Position numbers and translations under genes: made by a program. Source: Arenicola marina (Eukaryota; Annelida; Polychaeta; Arenicolidae). From it: a stretch of 64,000 bases of DNA. Below the pieces are notes generated by a model. The model worked only from the letters and a program-made list of their open reading frames with translations, was not told where the DNA came from and made no database searches. Below are positions 62,901 to 64,000 of the stretch, in pieces. Each line of letters starts with the position of its first letter. Position 1 is the stretch's first letter. Location: NCBI GenBank assembly GCA_964019135.1, contig OZ025249.1, positions 31,757,759-31,821,758 on the forward strand, given 5' to 3'.

Positions 62901-64000
62901 CTGGGTGAGGGAGAGAAAGCATGGCTTGTTATTATACTGTATCATGTGGGCTCTGGGTGAGGGAGAGAAAGCATGGCTTGTTATTATACTGTATCATGTG
63001 GGCTCTGGGTGAGGGAGAGAAAGCATGGCTTGTTATTATACTGTATCATGTGGGCTCTGGGGTGGGGGAGAGAAAGCATGGCTTGTTATTATACTGTATC
63101 ATGTGGGCTCTGGGGTGGGGGAGAGAAAGCATGGCTTGTTATTATACTGTATCATGTGGGCTGTGGGTGAGGGAGAGAAAGCATGGCTTGTTATTATACT
63201 GTATCATGTGGGCTGTGGGTGAGGGTGAGAAAGCATGGCTTGTTATTATACCGTATCATGTGGGCTCTGGGGTGGGGGAGAGAAAGCATGGCTTGTTATT
63301 ATACTGTATCATGGGGGCTCTGGGGTGGGGGAGAGAAAGCATGGCTTGTTATTATACTGTATCATGGGGGCTCTGGGGTGGGGGAGAGAAAGCAGGGCTT
63401 GTTATTATACTGTATCATGTGGGCTCTGGGGTGAGGGAGAGAAAGCATGGCTTGTTATTATACTGTATCATGTGGGCTCTGGGGTGGGGGAGAGAAAGCA
63501 TGGCTTGTTATTATACTGTATCATGTGGGCTCTGGAGTGGGGGAGAGAAAGCATGGCTTGTTATTATACTGTATCATGTGGGCTCTGGGGTGGGGGAGAG
63601 AAAGCATGGCTTGTTATTATACTGTATCATGTGGGCTGTGGGTGAGGGAGAGAAAGCATGGCTTGTTATTATACTGTATCATGTGGGCTCTGGGGTGGGG
63701 GAGAGAAAGCATGGCTTGTTATTATACTGTATCATGTGGGCTGTGGGTGAGGGAGAGAAAGCATGGCTTGTTATTATACTGTATCATGTGGGCTCTGGGG
63801 TGGGGGAGAGAAAGCATGGCTTGTTATTATACTGTATCATGTGGGCTCTGGGGTGGGGGAGAGAAAGCATGGCTTGTTATTATACTGTATCATGTGGGCT
63901 CTGGGGTGGGGGAGAGAAAGCATGGCTTGTTATTATACTGTATCATGTGGGCTGTGGGTGAGGGAGAGAAAGCATGGCTTGTTATTATACTGTATCATGT
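62884..64000. repeat. 52-53-bp minisatellite duplicating a PHACTR 3' splice site, about 21 copies, runs off the window
   Basis: Read on the minus strand, each unit has a pyrimidine tract and AG (CTTTCTCTCCCTCACCCAG) followed by AGCCCACATG, the first bases of the PHACTR exon at 62900, then ATACAGTATAATAACAAGC. The unit nearest the exon is the real acceptor; the others are copies upstream in the intron. Plus-strand frames of up to 346 codons over the array are by-products. Confidence 0.93.

Noticed and set aside
62921-63961. 346-codon plus-strand frame with repeating peptides
   Set aside because: It is an artefact of a stop-free 52-53-bp repeat unit; the biological reading is the minus-strand splice-site array.

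Overview
The window looks like animal nuclear DNA from an intron-rich invertebrate. The coding exons are short, GC-rich at third positions and joined by GT-AG introns. The proteins are recognisably metazoan, and perhaps a fifth of the window is minisatellite. Minisatellites that fill introns and touch exon borders, together with POP1 and RIDA adjacency of the vertebrate type, make amphioxus (Branchiostoma) my best guess, but this is an inference. I see no bacterial or organellar genes, no CRISPR array, no rRNA, and no true tRNA genes (tRNA-like sequences are parts of SINEs).

Layout from left to right. 0-5.9 kb: minisatellites, probably the upstream intron or flank of an acyl-protein thioesterase gene. 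5.9-9.9 kb (+): the 3' five exons of that gene (LYPLA-type), with the catalytic Ser, Asp and His all visible; its 5' exons were not found. 10.0-11.5 kb: a G-rich 68-bp array just after the stop codon. 15.7-22.0 kb (-): a complete seven-exon POP1 gene (RNase P/MRP subunit) carrying a coding minisatellite. 22.0-26.7 kb: a POP1/RIDA head-to-head spacer filled with MITEs and SINEs. 26.7-30.4 kb (+): a complete six-exon RIDA gene. 37.6-41.2 kb (-): at least three phase-1 exons of a small acidic protein starting MGC, whose place and direction match ERICH5 of vertebrates. 42-57 kb: mostly minisatellites, SINEs, MITEs and palindromes, with a few unrecognised candidate exons, the best being a terminal exon with a membrane segment and a poly(A) signal at 54.6-55.0 kb. 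58.1-62.9 kb (-): the 3' seven exons of a PHACTR gene with three RPEL motifs and the conserved C-terminus; the 5' part lies beyond the right edge. 62.9-64.0 kb: an array that tandemly copies the 3' splice site of the last visible PHACTR exon.

The genes do not form one pathway. LYPLA depalmitoylates proteins in the cytosol, POP1 is the large scaffold of RNase P/MRP, RIDA detoxifies reactive enamines/imines, and PHACTR links G-actin to protein phosphatase 1. The most interesting points are the POP1-RIDA-ERICH5-like gene order, the tandem 3' splice sites at PHACTR, a 22-bp array holding ten perfect TGACGTCA sites, and a TAGGGCCCC-ended MITE inserted in a minisatellite that preserves its own empty site.
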